A stretch of 64,000 nucleotides of DNA. It comes from Mesorhizobium sp. B2-4-3. GTDB lineage: Bacteria > Pseudomonadota > Alphaproteobacteria > Rhizobiales > Rhizobiaceae. Position 1 is the stretch's first letter, and every line of letters starts with the position of its first letter. The notes beneath the pieces are model-generated. The model saw only the letters and a program-made list of their open reading frames with translations. It searched no databases and was not told where the DNA came from. Below are positions 29,524 to 50,336 of the stretch, in pieces. The stretch is from positions 1 through 64,000 of the forward strand of contig NZ_VFVL01000020.1 in the NCBI RefSeq assembly GCF_006442815.1, read 5' to 3'. The translations under genes and the position numbers were made by a program.

Positions 29524-29802
29524 TTATTTCCTCTTCGCCTTCTTATCCGCGCCGTGACCGTAATAGGTCCGGGTCGGAGCGAATTCACCGAACTTGTGGC
29601 CGACCATGTCCTCGTTCACCGAGACGGGAACGTGCTTCTGGCCGTTGTAGACACCGAAGGTGAGGCCGACGAACTGCGGCAGGATGGTGGAGCGACGGCT
29701 CCACATCTTGATCACCTCATTGCGACCACCTTCACGAACCTTGTCCACCTTCTTGAGAAGGTAGCCGTCGATGAAGGGGCCTTTCCAAATCGAACGAGTC
29801 AC
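29524..29802 (-). CDS. rpsS: 30S ribosomal protein S19, 92 aa
   Basis: Head protein, partner of S13, contacting 23S rRNA. MTRSIWKGPFIDGYLLKKVD start and VGHKFGEFAPTRTYYGHGAD near the end. Exact family length; 16 bases after rplB. Confidence 0.98.
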   Translation of the reverse strand: MTRSIWKGPFIDGYLLKKVDKVREGGRNEVIKMWSRRSTILPQFVGLTFGVYNGQKHVPVSVNEDMVGHKFGEFAPTRTYYGHGADKKAKRK

Positions 29803-29818
29803 TTGGCGTTACCTCTTC

Positions 29819-30652
29819 TTAGCTCTTGCGCTGATGACGCGAGCGCAGGATGAACTTGTCGGTCGCCTTGTTGGACCGCGTCTTCTTGCCCTTGGTCGGC
29901 TTGCCCCAGGGCGAAACCGGATGACGGCCACCCGAGGTGCGGCCTTCGCCGCCGCCATGCGGATGGTCGACCGGATTCATGGCCACGCCGCGATTGTGCG
30001 GGCGCTTGCCGCGCCACACGGTGCGACCGGCCTTGCCGTCGTTGATGTTGCCGTGGTCGGGGTTCGATACCGCACCCACGGTGGCCATGCAGGAGCCGTG
30101 CACGACACGCTGCTCGCCCGAGTTGAGGCGCAGGATCGCCAGGCCTTGGTCGCGGCCGACGAGCTGGGCATAACCGCCAGCAGAACGGGCAACCTGGCCG
30201 CCCTTGCCCGGCTTCAGCTCGATATTATGGACGATCGTGCCGACCGGCATCGAGGCCAGCGGCATCGCGTTGCCCGGCTTCACGTCGACCGCTTCGCCGG
30301 CCACGATCTTGTCGCCGGCAGCAAGACGCTGCGGGGCCAGGATGTAGGACAGCTCGCCGTCGTCATACTTGATCAGCGCGATGAAGGCGGTGCGGTTCGG
30401 ATCGTATTCGATACGCTCGACCGTGCCGACGACGTCGTACTTCTTACGCTTGAAGTCGATGATGCGATACGAACGCTTGTGACCGCCGCCGATGAAGCGG
30501 GCCGTGATGCGGCCGTAATTGTTGCGGCCGCCCGACTTGGTCAGGCCTTCGGTCAGGCCCTTGACGGGCTTGCCCTTGTAGAGGCCCGAGCGGTCGACGA
30601 TGACCAGCTGGCGGGTGCTCGGCGTTACCGGGTTGAATTTTTTAAGTGCCAT
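29819..30652 (-). CDS. rplB: 50S ribosomal protein L2, 277 aa
   Basis: Largest core protein of the 50S subunit, required for subunit association and peptidyl transfer. The C-terminal loop NPVDHPHGGGEGRTSGGRHP contains the essential histidine. MALKKFNPVTPSTRQLVIVD start. It lies 22 bases after rplW. Confidence 0.98.
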   Translation of the reverse strand: MALKKFNPVTPSTRQLVIVDRSGLYKGKPVKGLTEGLTKSGGRNNYGRITARFIGGGHKRSYRIIDFKRKKYDVVGTVERIEYDPNRTAFIALIKYDDGELSYILAPQRLAAGDKIVAGEAVDVKPGNAMPLASMPVGTIVHNIELKPGKGGQVARSAGGYAQLVGRDQGLAILRLNSGEQRVVHGSCMATVGAVSNPDHGNINDGKAGRTVWRGKRPHNRGVAMNPVDHPHGGGEGRTSGGRHPVSPWGKPTKGKKTRSNKATDKFILRSRHQRKS

Positions 30653-30674
30653 TGTCCTGTCCTCGCGGCCTTGC

Positions 30675-30968
30675 TCAGAGACCCGTCGCGACGTCGATCG
30701 ACTGGCCGTCGGCCAGCGTCACAACCGCCTTCTTGACGTCGCCCTGGCGGCCAACGGTGCCGCGGAAGCGCTTGATCTTGCCCTTGCGGACGAGCGTGTT
30801 CACAGCCGTCACCTTGACGCCGAAGAGAGCTTCCACGGCAGCCTTGATTTCCGGCTTCGACGCCTTCTTGGCGACGTTGAAGACGACCTGGTTCTGCTCG
30901 GAAGCCATGGTCGACTTTTCGGTGATCGCCGGCGAGACGATCACGTCGTAGTGACGAAGGTCGGTCAT
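30675..30968 (-). CDS. rplW: 50S ribosomal protein L23, 97 aa
   Basis: Exit-tunnel protein that docks trigger factor and SRP. HYDVIVSPAITEKSTMASEQ and KRFRGTVGRQGDVKKAVVTL are conserved. It overlaps the rplD stop by 4 bases, indicating coupled translation. Confidence 0.98.
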   Translation of the reverse strand: MTDLRHYDVIVSPAITEKSTMASEQNQVVFNVAKKASKPEIKAAVEALFGVKVTAVNTLVRKGKIKRFRGTVGRQGDVKKAVVTLADGQSIDVATGL

Positions 30969-31585
30969 TTAAAGCGCTCCTCGAGAGCCTCGACGGCGGC
31001 CTTCGAAAGGACCAGCGTGCCGCGGCGCAGAATGTCGTAGACGTTGATGCCCTGGATGGGCAGCACGTCGATGTTGGGAATGTTGGTCGCGGCCAGCTTG
31101 AAGTTCTGGTCAAGCTCGGCACCGCCGATAACCAGGGCGTTGGTCAGCCCCAGCGTCTCGAGGTTTGCCACCAGCGCCTTGGTCTTGGCTTCGGTGAGCT
31201 TCAGCTCGTCGACGATGATCAGCGAAGCGCTCTTGGCCTTGGCCGAGAGAGCGTGCTTGAGGCCAAGCGCGCGGACCTTCTTCGGCAGCTCGTGCTCATG
31301 GCTGCGAACGACCGGGCCGTGTGCCTTGCCGCCGCCGCGGAACTGCGGAGCGCGAGCCGAGTGGTGACGGGCGCGGCCCGTACCCTTCTGCTTGTACATC
31401 TTGGCGCCGGTGCGCGCGATTTCGGCGCGGCCCTTGGCCTTGTGCGTGCCCTGCTGCTTCTTGGCGAGCTGCCAGCGCACGACGCGCTGCAGGATGTCCT
31501 CGCGCGGATCAAGGCCGAAAATCTCCTCGGAGAGTTTCACCTTGCCGGCGTCCTTGCCGCCCAGCGTTGTGATCTTGAGATCCAT
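30965..31585 (-). CDS. rplD: 50S ribosomal protein L4, 206 aa
   Basis: Tunnel-constriction protein; in Escherichia coli also the S10 operon autoregulator. Tunnel loop KMYKQKGTGRARHHSARAPQ and FRGGGKAHGPVVRSHEHELP are intact. Overlaps rplC by one base and rplW by four. Confidence 0.98.
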   Translation of the reverse strand: MDLKITTLGGKDAGKVKLSEEIFGLDPREDILQRVVRWQLAKKQQGTHKAKGRAEIARTGAKMYKQKGTGRARHHSARAPQFRGGGKAHGPVVRSHEHELPKKVRALGLKHALSAKAKSASLIIVDELKLTEAKTKALVANLETLGLTNALVIGGAELDQNFKLAATNIPNIDVLPIQGINVYDILRRGTLVLSKAAVEALEERFK

Positions 31586-32301
31586 TATTCGGCTCCCTCA
31601 GTGGCCGGGGCTTCGTTCTTGGCGGCAGCGGCGCGGATCGCGGCCGGCTTCGGCGCATTGGCCGGCAGCGCAACCTTGGCGGCGTCGCGAACCAGGATCC
31701 AGGCGCCCTTGACACCGGGAACCGCGCCGCGGATCAGGATCAGGCCGCGATCGGCGTCGGTCGAGACGACCTCGACATTCTGCGTGGTGACGCGGGTGTC
31801 GCCCATGTGGCCGGCCATCTTCTTGCCCTTGAACACCTTGCCGGGGTCCTGGCGCTGGCCGGTCGAGCCGTGCGTGCGGTGCGAGACCGAGTTACCGTGC
31901 GTGGCGCGGCCACCGCCCATGTGGTGCCGCTTGATCACGCCCTGGAAACCCTTGCCGGTCGAGGTGCCGGTGACGTCGACCTTCTGACCGGCGACGAAAT
32001 GCTCGACGGTCAGCTCGGCGCCGACGTCGATCATGTTGTCGGCGGAGACGCGGAACTCGGCGACCTTGGCCTTCGGCTCGACGGAAGCGGCGGCGAAATG
32101 GCCGCGCATCGCCTTCGACGTGTTCTTCACCTTGGCGAGGCCAACGCCGAGCTGGACGGCGGTGTAGCCGTTCTTCTCCTGCGTGCGCTGGGCCACGACC
32201 TGGCAGTTCTCCATCTGGAGAACGGTGACGGGAACGTGTTCGCCGGCATCGTTGTAGATGCGGGTCATTCCCACCTTCTTTGCAATCACACCTGAACGCA
32301 T
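31585..32301 (-). CDS. rplC: 50S ribosomal protein L3, 238 aa
   Basis: Early 23S rRNA binder near the peptidyl-transferase centre. MRSGVIAKKVGMTRIYNDAG start; HGNSVSHRTHGSTGQRQDPG contains the glutamine methylated by PrmB in proteobacteria. The Ala-rich C-terminal extension is usual in rhizobia. A 107-base spacer follows rpsJ. Confidence 0.97.
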   Translation of the reverse strand: MRSGVIAKKVGMTRIYNDAGEHVPVTVLQMENCQVVAQRTQEKNGYTAVQLGVGLAKVKNTSKAMRGHFAAASVEPKAKVAEFRVSADNMIDVGAELTVEHFVAGQKVDVTGTSTGKGFQGVIKRHHMGGGRATHGNSVSHRTHGSTGQRQDPGKVFKGKKMAGHMGDTRVTTQNVEVVSTDADRGLILIRGAVPGVKGAWILVRDAAKVALPANAPKPAAIRAAAAKNEAPATEGAE

Positions 32302-32408
32302 CGGTTCAATTCCTTTAGAGTTCCCTGTCGGGGCTATCGCCCCTCCACGCCTCTTGTTCCTTTAGAGTTCCGGCCAGGGGCACCGCCCCTTACCGCGCTC
32401 TCATTCCC

Positions 32409-32717
32409 TTAGAGCTTGATCTCGACGTCGACACCGGCGGCCAGATCGAGCTTCATCAAAGCATCGACCGTCTGCGGGGTCGGATCGACGATGTCGAGCA
32501 GCCGCTTGTGCGTGCGCATCTCGAACTGCTCGCGGCTCTTCTTGTCGACGTGGGGCGACCGGTTGACCGTGAATTTTTCGATCCGCGTCGGCAGCGGAAT
32601 GGGGCCGCGGACGTTGGCGCCGGTGCGCTTGGCGGTCGACACGATTTCGCGCGTCGAGGCGTCGAGCACCCGGTGGTCAAACGCCTTAAGGCGGATGCGG
32701 ATATTCTGTCCGTTCAT
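32409..32717 (-). CDS. rpsJ: 30S ribosomal protein S10, 102 aa
   Basis: Head protein and NusE component of transcription antitermination complexes. MNGQNIRIRLKAFDHRVLDA start, GPIPLPTRIEKFTVNRSPHV loop and RTHKRLLDIVDPTPQTVDAL. First gene of the S10 section, 69 bases after tuf. Confidence 0.98.
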   Translation of the reverse strand: MNGQNIRIRLKAFDHRVLDASTREIVSTAKRTGANVRGPIPLPTRIEKFTVNRSPHVDKKSREQFEMRTHKRLLDIVDPTPQTVDALMKLDLAAGVDVEIKL

Positions 32718-32786
32718 GCGTCAATTCCTTGTTCTGGCGCGGCGCGGGCAGCTCCCGCGCCCGCGACAGATCGGTTTCAGTCCAAA

Positions 32787-33962
<1,176 letters not shown>

Positions 33963-34027
33963 GTGATCTCTCCATTCCTGCTTGCCCGTGCGGGCCTTGA
34001 ATTAAGGTCTCGTGCAACCCGCTCGAG

Positions 34028-36118
<2,091 letters not shown>

Positions 36119-36147
36119 GGGAGGTGCCTCTCAGTCTCGTTCGCGCT

Positions 36148-36618
36148 TTACCAGCGGTAGTGCGCGAAGGCGCGGTTGGCTTCCGCCATCTTGTGGGTAT
36201 CTTCACGCTTCTTGACGGCCGTGCCGCGGTTGTTGGCCGCGTCCATCAGCTCGCCCGAGAGGCGGTCGACCATGGTGGTCTCGTTGCGGTTGCGCGCGGC
36301 GGCGATCAGCCAGCGGATGGCCAGCGCCTGACGACGCTCGGGGCGCACGTCGACCGGAACCTGATAGGTGGCGCCGCCGACGCGACGCGAGCGCACTTCC
36401 ACATGCGGCGCGACATTGTCGAGCGCCTGGTGGAAGACGGTGACCGGCTCCTGCTTGGTCTTGGCCTGGACCTGGTCCAGCGCGCCGTAGACGATGGTCT
36501 CGGCAACCGACTTCTTGCCGTCATACATGACGGCGTTCATGAACTTGGTGACGATCAGATCGCCGAACTTGGGGTCCGGATTGATCTCACGCTTTTCTGC
36601 ACTGTGACGACGGGACAT
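36148..36618 (-). CDS. rpsG: 30S ribosomal protein S7, 156 aa
   Basis: Primary assembly protein of the 16S 3' domain and, in Escherichia coli, translational repressor of the str operon. MSRRHSAEKREINPDPKFGD start; RVGGATYQVPVDVRPERRQA and KREDTHKMAEANRAFAHYRW are conserved. Nine bases after rpsL. Confidence 0.98.
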   Translation of the reverse strand: MSRRHSAEKREINPDPKFGDLIVTKFMNAVMYDGKKSVAETIVYGALDQVQAKTKQEPVTVFHQALDNVAPHVEVRSRRVGGATYQVPVDVRPERRQALAIRWLIAAARNRNETTMVDRLSGELMDAANNRGTAVKKREDTHKMAEANRAFAHYRW

Positions 36619-36627
36619 GGGAAACCC

Positions 36628-36999
36628 TTACTTCGGACGCTTGGCGCCGTATTTCGAACGACGCTGCTTGCGGTTCTTCACACCCTGCGTGTCGAGCACG
36701 CCGCGGATGATGTGGTAGCGGACGCCCGGCAGATCCTTGACGCGGCCGCCGCGGATCATGACCACCGAGTGTTCCTGCAGGTTGTGACCTTCGCCAGGAA
36801 TGTAGCCGATCACCTCAAAACCGTTGGTCAGGCGAATCTTGGCCACCTTGCGCAGCGCCGAGTTCGGCTTCTTCGGCGTCGTGGTGTAGACGCGCGTGCA
36901 GACGCCCCGCTTCTGCGGGTTCTGCTGCATGGCCGGGACCTTGTTGCGCTTCACCGGCGCCAGGCGCGGCTTGCGGATCAGCTGGTTGACGGTAGGCAT
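36628..36999 (-). CDS. rpsL: 30S ribosomal protein S12, 123 aa
   Basis: Decoding-centre protein. YTTTPKKPNSALRKVAKIRL holds the lysine altered in streptomycin-resistant mutants, here wild type, as is GGRVKDLPGVRYH. First gene of the str operon, preceded by a 461-base spacer with a candidate promoter. Confidence 0.98.
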   Translation of the reverse strand: MPTVNQLIRKPRLAPVKRNKVPAMQQNPQKRGVCTRVYTTTPKKPNSALRKVAKIRLTNGFEVIGYIPGEGHNLQEHSVVMIRGGRVKDLPGVRYHIIRGVLDTQGVKNRKQRRSKYGAKRPK

Positions 37000-37460
37000 T
37001 AAACCCTCTTGTCTCTCAATTCCGTGTCTGCCCTGTCAGGGCCGCTCAAAGCGTCGTTTCCATACGCAAATTCGGGCAACACACCGCGCCTCGCGGTCCT
37101 GCCCGAACAAATTGCAGAGGAAGCGGGAACCGCTTCATGCGCGCCGGAAATGTCTTTTCGCTCGTAAAACGAACCCTGTTTGAGGCAAACTCCAAAGCGT
37201 GTCGCTTCGGACGGGAGAGCCTCACATCGGTTCTGACGTGGCGGCTTCTACTCGCAACCCCAGGGTCCGTCAACCCCGGCGCGGCAAATATTGCGCCCAA
37301 CCCGAGGCTGGGCAGCCATGCGAAGAACGCACGTAATTTTCTTGCGTCTTTTTTCGAGAGCGAGGAAGAAAGTGACCTGCTTTGCGCTGTCCTGTGGCCC
37401 GGCTTCGTGCCAAAAGGCGGCTTGCACCGGACAATCTCGGGGAAAACGAGGAATCAGCCC
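37000..37460. other. Intergenic control region between rpsL and the divergent small gene
   Basis: No convincing gene. It must hold the start of the minus-strand ribosomal supercluster and of the plus-strand 37461 gene. A candidate str promoter lies at 37245-37273. The open frames across it have no ribosome sites or family likeness. Confidence 0.6.
37245..37273 (-). promoter_or_regulatory. Candidate promoter of the str operon
   Basis: Minus strand TTGACG, 17-base spacer, TAGAAG. The -35 is close to consensus and the -10 is weak. It would give a leader of about 240 bases before rpsL, long enough for regulation. Confidence 0.45.
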
Positions 37461-37742
37461 GTGAACGACAATGAAGAACGGCCGGTCACGATCATCACCG
37501 GACGGGTCTGGAAGAAGAAAGGCGGCAAGCCGGAGGGCGTGCATGTGATGCTGGTGGCGCCCGACGATGATTCTGCCGTGCGCCGCGCGCTCGAATCGCT
37601 CGCCGCGGAAGGTTACGCCGAGGCCGAGCTCGATCAGATCGGCGACATGGAAGGCGAGCCCGACGAGGAGCCGCATCTGTCGGCCTATCAGGGCGCGCTC
37701 GAAGGCGAAGTCTCGATCGTCACCTTTGAAGAGCCGATCTGA
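37461..37742 (+). CDS. Conserved acidic hypothetical protein, 93 aa
   Basis: GTG start at 37461 with GAGGA about 9 bases upstream; the longer frame from 37137 crosses the rpsL control region and is unlikely. It reads NDNEERPVTIITGRVWKKKG, then HVMLVAPDDDSAVRRALESL and ends LEGEVSIVTFEEPI. Strongly acidic, no membrane segment. From memory similar short proteins occur at this place in other Rhizobiales, sometimes labelled transcriptional regulator without a recognised DNA-binding domain. The role is unknown. Confidence 0.75.
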   Translation: MNDNEERPVTIITGRVWKKKGGKPEGVHVMLVAPDDDSAVRRALESLAAEGYAEAELDQIGDMEGEPDEEPHLSAYQGALEGEVSIVTFEEPI

Positions 37743-37825
37743 AAAGCGCGGCCAGAGTCATATTTCCCAGACCCGCCCGACAAACCTGCCCTGCCTAGAC
37801 ACCCCTTTCATTCCTTGGAGTTCCC

Positions 37826-38755
37826 ATGACCAGCAATCCCATCAAGCTCGGCATCGTCGGCGTGGGAAAGATCGTCCGCGACCAGCACCTGCCGGCGGTC
37901 GCCAAGGATGGCAGCTATCGACTAACAGCCGCGGCCAGCCGCCACGGCAAGGTGGACGGCATTGCGAACTACCCCAGCATCGAAGCGATGCTTGCGGCCG
38001 AACCCGGCCTCGATGCGGTCTCGCTCTGCATGCCGCCGCAGTTCCGTTACGACGCCGCGCGCACCGCGCTGGAAGCGAAAAAGCATGTGTTCCTCGAAAA
38101 GCCGCCGGGCGCCACGGTCAGCGAAGTCGAGCACCTCAAGGCGCTTGCCGAAAAGAACGGCGTCTCGCTGTTCGCCAGCTGGCATTCGCGCTACGCGCCA
38201 GCGGTGGACGCCGCGCGTGCATTCCTAGCTTCGGCCAGACTGACTTCGGCCGCCATCAACTGGAAGGAAGACGTGCGCCGCTGGCATCCGAATCAGGAAT
38301 GGATCTGGGAACCGGGCGGCTTCGGCGTGTTCGATCCCGGCATCAACGCGCTGTCGATCGCCACACACATTTTGCCTGCGATGTTCATCACCTCGGCCGA
38401 GCTCGATTTTCCCGAGAACCGCGCGGCACCGGTCGCGGCGCATGTCGCCTTCCGCACGTCCAACGGCCTGCCGGTGACAATGGAGCTCGACTGGCTTCAG
38501 ACCGGTCCGCAGAGCTGGGACATCGTCGCCGAGACCGACAAGGGCAAGATGGTCCTGTCGGGCGGCGGCGCTAAGCTCGCCGTCGACGGCAAGGTCGTCC
38601 ACGACGAGCCCGAGGCCGAATATCCGATGCTTTACAAGCGCTTCGCCGAGATCGTTCGCGCCGGGACGTCCGATGTCGACCTCGCGCCGCTGCAGCACGT
38701 GGCCGATGCTTTCATGCTCGGCAAGCGCAATGTGGTCGAGGCGTTCTTCGACTGA
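37826..38755 (+). CDS. Gfo/Idh/MocA-family sugar 1-dehydrogenase (D-galactose/L-arabinose type), 309 aa
   Basis: NAD(P)-dependent oxidation of an aldose to its lactone, the first step of non-phosphorylating sugar degradation. Rossmann motif LGIVGVGKIVRDQHLPAV at the N-terminus, then catalytic HVFLEKPPGATVSEVE with the conserved lysine. KEDVRRWHPNQEWIWEPGGF is shared with the 309-residue L-arabinose 1-dehydrogenase of Azospirillum and galactose dehydrogenases. Which sugar is preferred cannot be decided. TTGGAG precedes the ATG. It converges with the methyltransferase gene with only 7 bases between stops. Confidence 0.88.
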   Translation: MTSNPIKLGIVGVGKIVRDQHLPAVAKDGSYRLTAAASRHGKVDGIANYPSIEAMLAAEPGLDAVSLCMPPQFRYDAARTALEAKKHVFLEKPPGATVSEVEHLKALAEKNGVSLFASWHSRYAPAVDAARAFLASARLTSAAINWKEDVRRWHPNQEWIWEPGGFGVFDPGINALSIATHILPAMFITSAELDFPENRAAPVAAHVAFRTSNGLPVTMELDWLQTGPQSWDIVAETDKGKMVLSGGGAKLAVDGKVVHDEPEAEYPMLYKRFAEIVRAGTSDVDLAPLQHVADAFMLGKRNVVEAFFD

Positions 38756-38762
38756 GGCATCC

Positions 38763-39428
38763 TCATTCTACGATCGCGATGGCAAATCCGTCATAGCCCT
38801 TGGCGCCGACGGTCTGGATGGCGGTGCCGTCCAGCCGCTTCTCGCCGCCAATGAACGAAAACGCGGCGCGAGCGCCTTCGACATTGGCGTCGCCGCTGTT
38901 CTTTTTCACGACCGCGCCGTCGCGGATGACGTTGTCGCAGACGATGACGGTGCCTGGGCGCGAGAGCTTCATCGCCCAGTCGAGATAATTCGGGTTGTTC
39001 GGCTTGTCGGCGTCGACGAAGATCAGGTCGAACGGACCGGCATTTTCGCCTGCCAGCGCGGCAAGCGACCGCAGCGCCGGACCGATGCGCAGGTCGACCC
39101 TGTCGGAAACCCCTGCCCGCTCGAAATTCGAACGCGCGACCTTGGCATGGTGTGGATCGAGCTCCAGCGTCACGACCTTGCCGTCCGCCGGCAATCCCCT
39201 TGCCATCCAGATGGTCGAATAGCCGCCAAGCGTGCCGACCTCCAACACCTTCTTAGCGCCGCGAATACGCACCAGCAGCGACAGCAATTTGCCCTGCGCG
39301 GCCGAGACGTCGATCGCCGGAAGGCCGTGGTCGCGGTTGGCCGCCAGCGTGGCATCGAGCACAGGGTCCGCTTCGAAAAGAGACGAAACGATGTAGTTGT
39401 CGACAGCCGTCCAGGTTTTGGTGCTCAT
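38763..39428 (-). CDS. SAM-dependent O-methyltransferase (class I, COMT/CCoAOMT-like), 221 aa
   Basis: ATG 39428 has GAGGAAGAG upstream and gives MSTKTWTAVDNYIVSSLFE. The Rossmann methyltransferase core has motif I KKVLEVGTLGGYSTIWMA, acidic VTLELDPHHA and motif IV FDLIFVDADKPNN, which together with CDNVIRDGAVV carry the metal-binding residues of cation-dependent catechol-type enzymes. Substrate unknown. It lies downstream of the rpoC terminator and is probably transcribed separately. Confidence 0.88.
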   Translation of the reverse strand: MSTKTWTAVDNYIVSSLFEADPVLDATLAANRDHGLPAIDVSAAQGKLLSLLVRIRGAKKVLEVGTLGGYSTIWMARGLPADGKVVTLELDPHHAKVARSNFERAGVSDRVDLRIGPALRSLAALAGENAGPFDLIFVDADKPNNPNYLDWAMKLSRPGTVIVCDNVIRDGAVVKKNSGDANVEGARAAFSFIGGEKRLDGTAIQTVGAKGYDGFAIAIVE

Positions 39429-39461
39429 AGCTCTTCCTCGGTTGCATGAAGCCAAAATGCG

Positions 39462-39486
39462 AAAAGGGGCCGCGTGGGCCCCTTTT
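39462..39486 (-). terminator. Terminator after rpoC
   Basis: AAAAGGGGCC and GGCCCCTTTT arms around GCGTG, 23 bases after the rpoC stop, with T-runs on both sides. Confidence 0.9.
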
Positions 39487-39508
39487 CTTGTTTCTCATAT
39501 CATTGCGC

Positions 39509-43705
<4,197 letters not shown>

Positions 43706-43835
43706 GCCGTTCTCCTTTTCGGGGTCCTCGATAACCCCTTGCATCGATCGCGGACGATTTGTCCGCAGACTGGCCGGTTGCCCGACCGAAAAATTTGAAG
43801 GGCGCGCCGCATCCTAGAGCGGCGCACCGTAGGCT

Positions 43836-47972
<4,137 letters not shown>

Positions 47973-48112
47973 CGTCGCTCCTTAGCTATAAACTCGGGAC
48001 GAACCTCGCCGCGGCTCGCCTTGCACCAACGGGCGGCCTCGGGGCTGCCCCTATCTGTTTTTCCGGCCGCTCTTGCCAATTTCTTGGGCCAATCGCTTGG
48101 CGGCTACCGGCT

Positions 48113-48242
48113 AAAACGGGAGAAAACCCGTTTCCGGAAGGCCGCTTTTCGGCCCTCAGGAAAGAGGTTTTCAAACGCCTCGCGTGACAGAACCCTCCCT
48201 TCGTCAAGGGAGAGGGCGGACGGCGCGAGACCGTCCGCCCTC
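48113..48242 (-). promoter_or_regulatory. Tandem hairpins in the rplL-rpoB spacer (possible attenuator/processing region)
   Basis: Three stems follow rplL on the minus strand. A perfect 12-bp stem (48212-48223 with 48231-48242) starts 12 bases after the rplL stop. An imperfect CCCTCCCTT/AAGGGAGAGG stem lies at 48192-48214 and competes with it. AAACGGG/CCCGTTT lies at 48113-48132. In Escherichia coli this spacer holds an attenuator and an RNase III site; the same role is inferred here. Confidence 0.5.
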
Positions 48243-48253
48243 GCCTAACAGGC

Positions 48254-48634
48254 TTACTTCAGCTCGACCTTGGCGCCAGCTGCTTCCAGCTGAGCCTTGA
48301 ACTTGTCGGCGTCGGCCTTGGAAACGGCTTCCTTGACCGGCTTCGGAGCCGCTTCGACCAGATCCTTGGCTTCCTTGAGGCCAAGGCCGGTGATGGCGCG
48401 GACTTCCTTGATGACGTTGATCTTCTGGGCGCCGGCATCGGCGAGAACGACGTCGAATTCCGTCTTCTCTTCGGCCGGAGCAGCGGCAGCGGCACCAGCG
48501 CCGCCGGCAGCAGCAACCGCCACCGGAGCAGCAGCCGAAACGCCCCACTTCTCTTCCAGGAGCTTCGACAGCTCGGCCGCCTCGAGGACGGTCAGCTTCG
48601 AAAGGTCGTCTACGATCTTTGCGAGATCAGCCAT
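48254..48634 (-). CDS. rplL: 50S ribosomal protein L7/L12, 126 aa
   Basis: Stalk protein that recruits translational GTPases. N-terminal dimer domain LAKIVDDLSKLTVLEAAELS, Ala-rich hinge, then C-terminal DAGAQKINVIKEVRAITGLG and LKEAKDLVEAAPKPVKEAVS. Present in several copies per ribosome; 54 bases after rplJ. Confidence 0.98.
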   Translation of the reverse strand: MADLAKIVDDLSKLTVLEAAELSKLLEEKWGVSAAAPVAVAAAGGAGAAAAAPAEEKTEFDVVLADAGAQKINVIKEVRAITGLGLKEAKDLVEAAPKPVKEAVSKADADKFKAQLEAAGAKVELK

Positions 48635-48688
48635 TTTTGTATTCCTTCACTAGGTTCGAACGTGTGTTGTTGACAGCGAGGAACGGCC

Positions 48689-49207
48689 TCATGCCGCCTC
48701 GTCCTTCCGGGCGTAAGCGCCGATGACACGCGCGACCGAAGCCGCGGGCGCATTGACGATCTGGGCGATCCGGGTAGCCGGCGTGGCGATCATGCCAACC
48801 AGCCTGGCGCGCAGCTCGTCGAGCGACGGTAGCGTGGCGAGTGCCTTCACACCGTCGGCGTCGAGCGAGGTCGTGCCCATCGCGCCACCGAGAATGATCA
48901 ACTTGTCATTCCCCTTGGCGAAATCGGACGCGACCTTCGGCGCCGCAATCGGATCCTCCGAATAAGCGACCAGCGTCTGTCCCTTGAACAGATCGATGAT
49001 CGATGCGGAGTCCGTGCCCTGAAGAGCGATCTTGGCGAGACGGTTCTTCGCGACTTTGACGGTGCCACCGGCGGCGCGCATCTTCGACCGGAGGTCGTTC
49101 ATTTGCGCGACGGTGATACCGGCGTAGTGGGCCACGACGACTGAACCAGCGCTTGAAAACGCATCATTCAGGCCCGTGACGAGTTCGCGTTTTTCCGCTC
49201 TGTCCAC
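48689..49207 (-). CDS. rplJ: 50S ribosomal protein L10, 172 aa
   Basis: Stalk base that carries L7/L12 dimers; in many bacteria the L10-L12 complex binds its mRNA leader. The start is GTG 49207 with GGAG 8-11 bases upstream, giving MDRAEKRELVTGLNDAFSSA as in other rhizobia. The C-terminal L12-binding helix PAASVARVIGAYARKDEAA is present. Confidence 0.97.
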   Translation of the reverse strand: MDRAEKRELVTGLNDAFSSAGSVVVAHYAGITVAQMNDLRSKMRAAGGTVKVAKNRLAKIALQGTDSASIIDLFKGQTLVAYSEDPIAAPKVASDFAKGNDKLIILGGAMGTTSLDADGVKALATLPSLDELRARLVGMIATPATRIAQIVNAPAASVARVIGAYARKDEAA

Positions 49208-49551
49208 TGCCTATCTCCAGTTGACCCCTGCCTCATTGACGAGGTCAGGCGTCGGGTTGCCTTTTGCCGGCCGGGCCATCCAGTACGGATCTCCCGAACG
49301 ACGCTCGAGGATCCTGCCCCCTTTCGCCACACCAGCCGGCACGCCGGATAGTGCGCAGACAAAAGGCAAACACGGTTCGAACCTTTCATTGGAGCTTGGC
49401 TCCTTTGTCGGGTCTTCACCCGTCTCATGCAGGCCCAAGTGAATTAAGGCTTTTGGGCCGCCTGCAATCTCGGACAGGATATCCGGAAACCCTTCGGCTT
49501 CCGGGGTACCGGGCCGCCGACGGATCGGCGGTCCGGAATTCTTGTTTGTTG
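49208..49551 (-). promoter_or_regulatory. rplJ leader/spacer (possible L10 leader RNA)
   Basis: A gene-free stretch upstream of rplJ. Two adjacent hairpins, GGAGC-TTG-GCTCC at 49391-49403 and CGGGT-CTTC-ACCCG at 49410-49422, lie in the expected leader. L10-mediated feedback is known in this position in other bacteria; the match to the L10-leader fold was not verified. Confidence 0.4.
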
Positions 49552-49601
49552 GAGCATGATCTTTTCCGAAAACCGGTTTCCCACTTTTCGGGATCATGCT
49601 C
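49552..49601. repeat. Palindromic intergenic repeat, copy C
   Basis: GAGCATGATC ... GATCATGCTC with CCGAAAACCGG and ACTTTTCGG inside; nearly identical to 16111-16159. It lies 33 bases after the rplA stop, between the rplKA and rplJL-rpoBC segments. Confidence 0.85.
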
Positions 49602-49633
49602 TAGCGACCGGCCTGAAGCCGATCAGACGACAC

Positions 49634-50332
<699 letters not shown>

Positions 50333-50336
50333 GATC

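Noticed and set aside
37137..37460. N-terminal extension of the 37461 gene
   Set aside because: The extended part crosses the str promoter region and has no family likeness; GTG 37461 with GAGGA upstream is better supported.
49211..49597. Possible 128-residue protein in the rplJ leader
   Set aside because: It runs through a palindromic repeat, starts inside it, lacks a ribosome site, and the region fits a leader RNA better.
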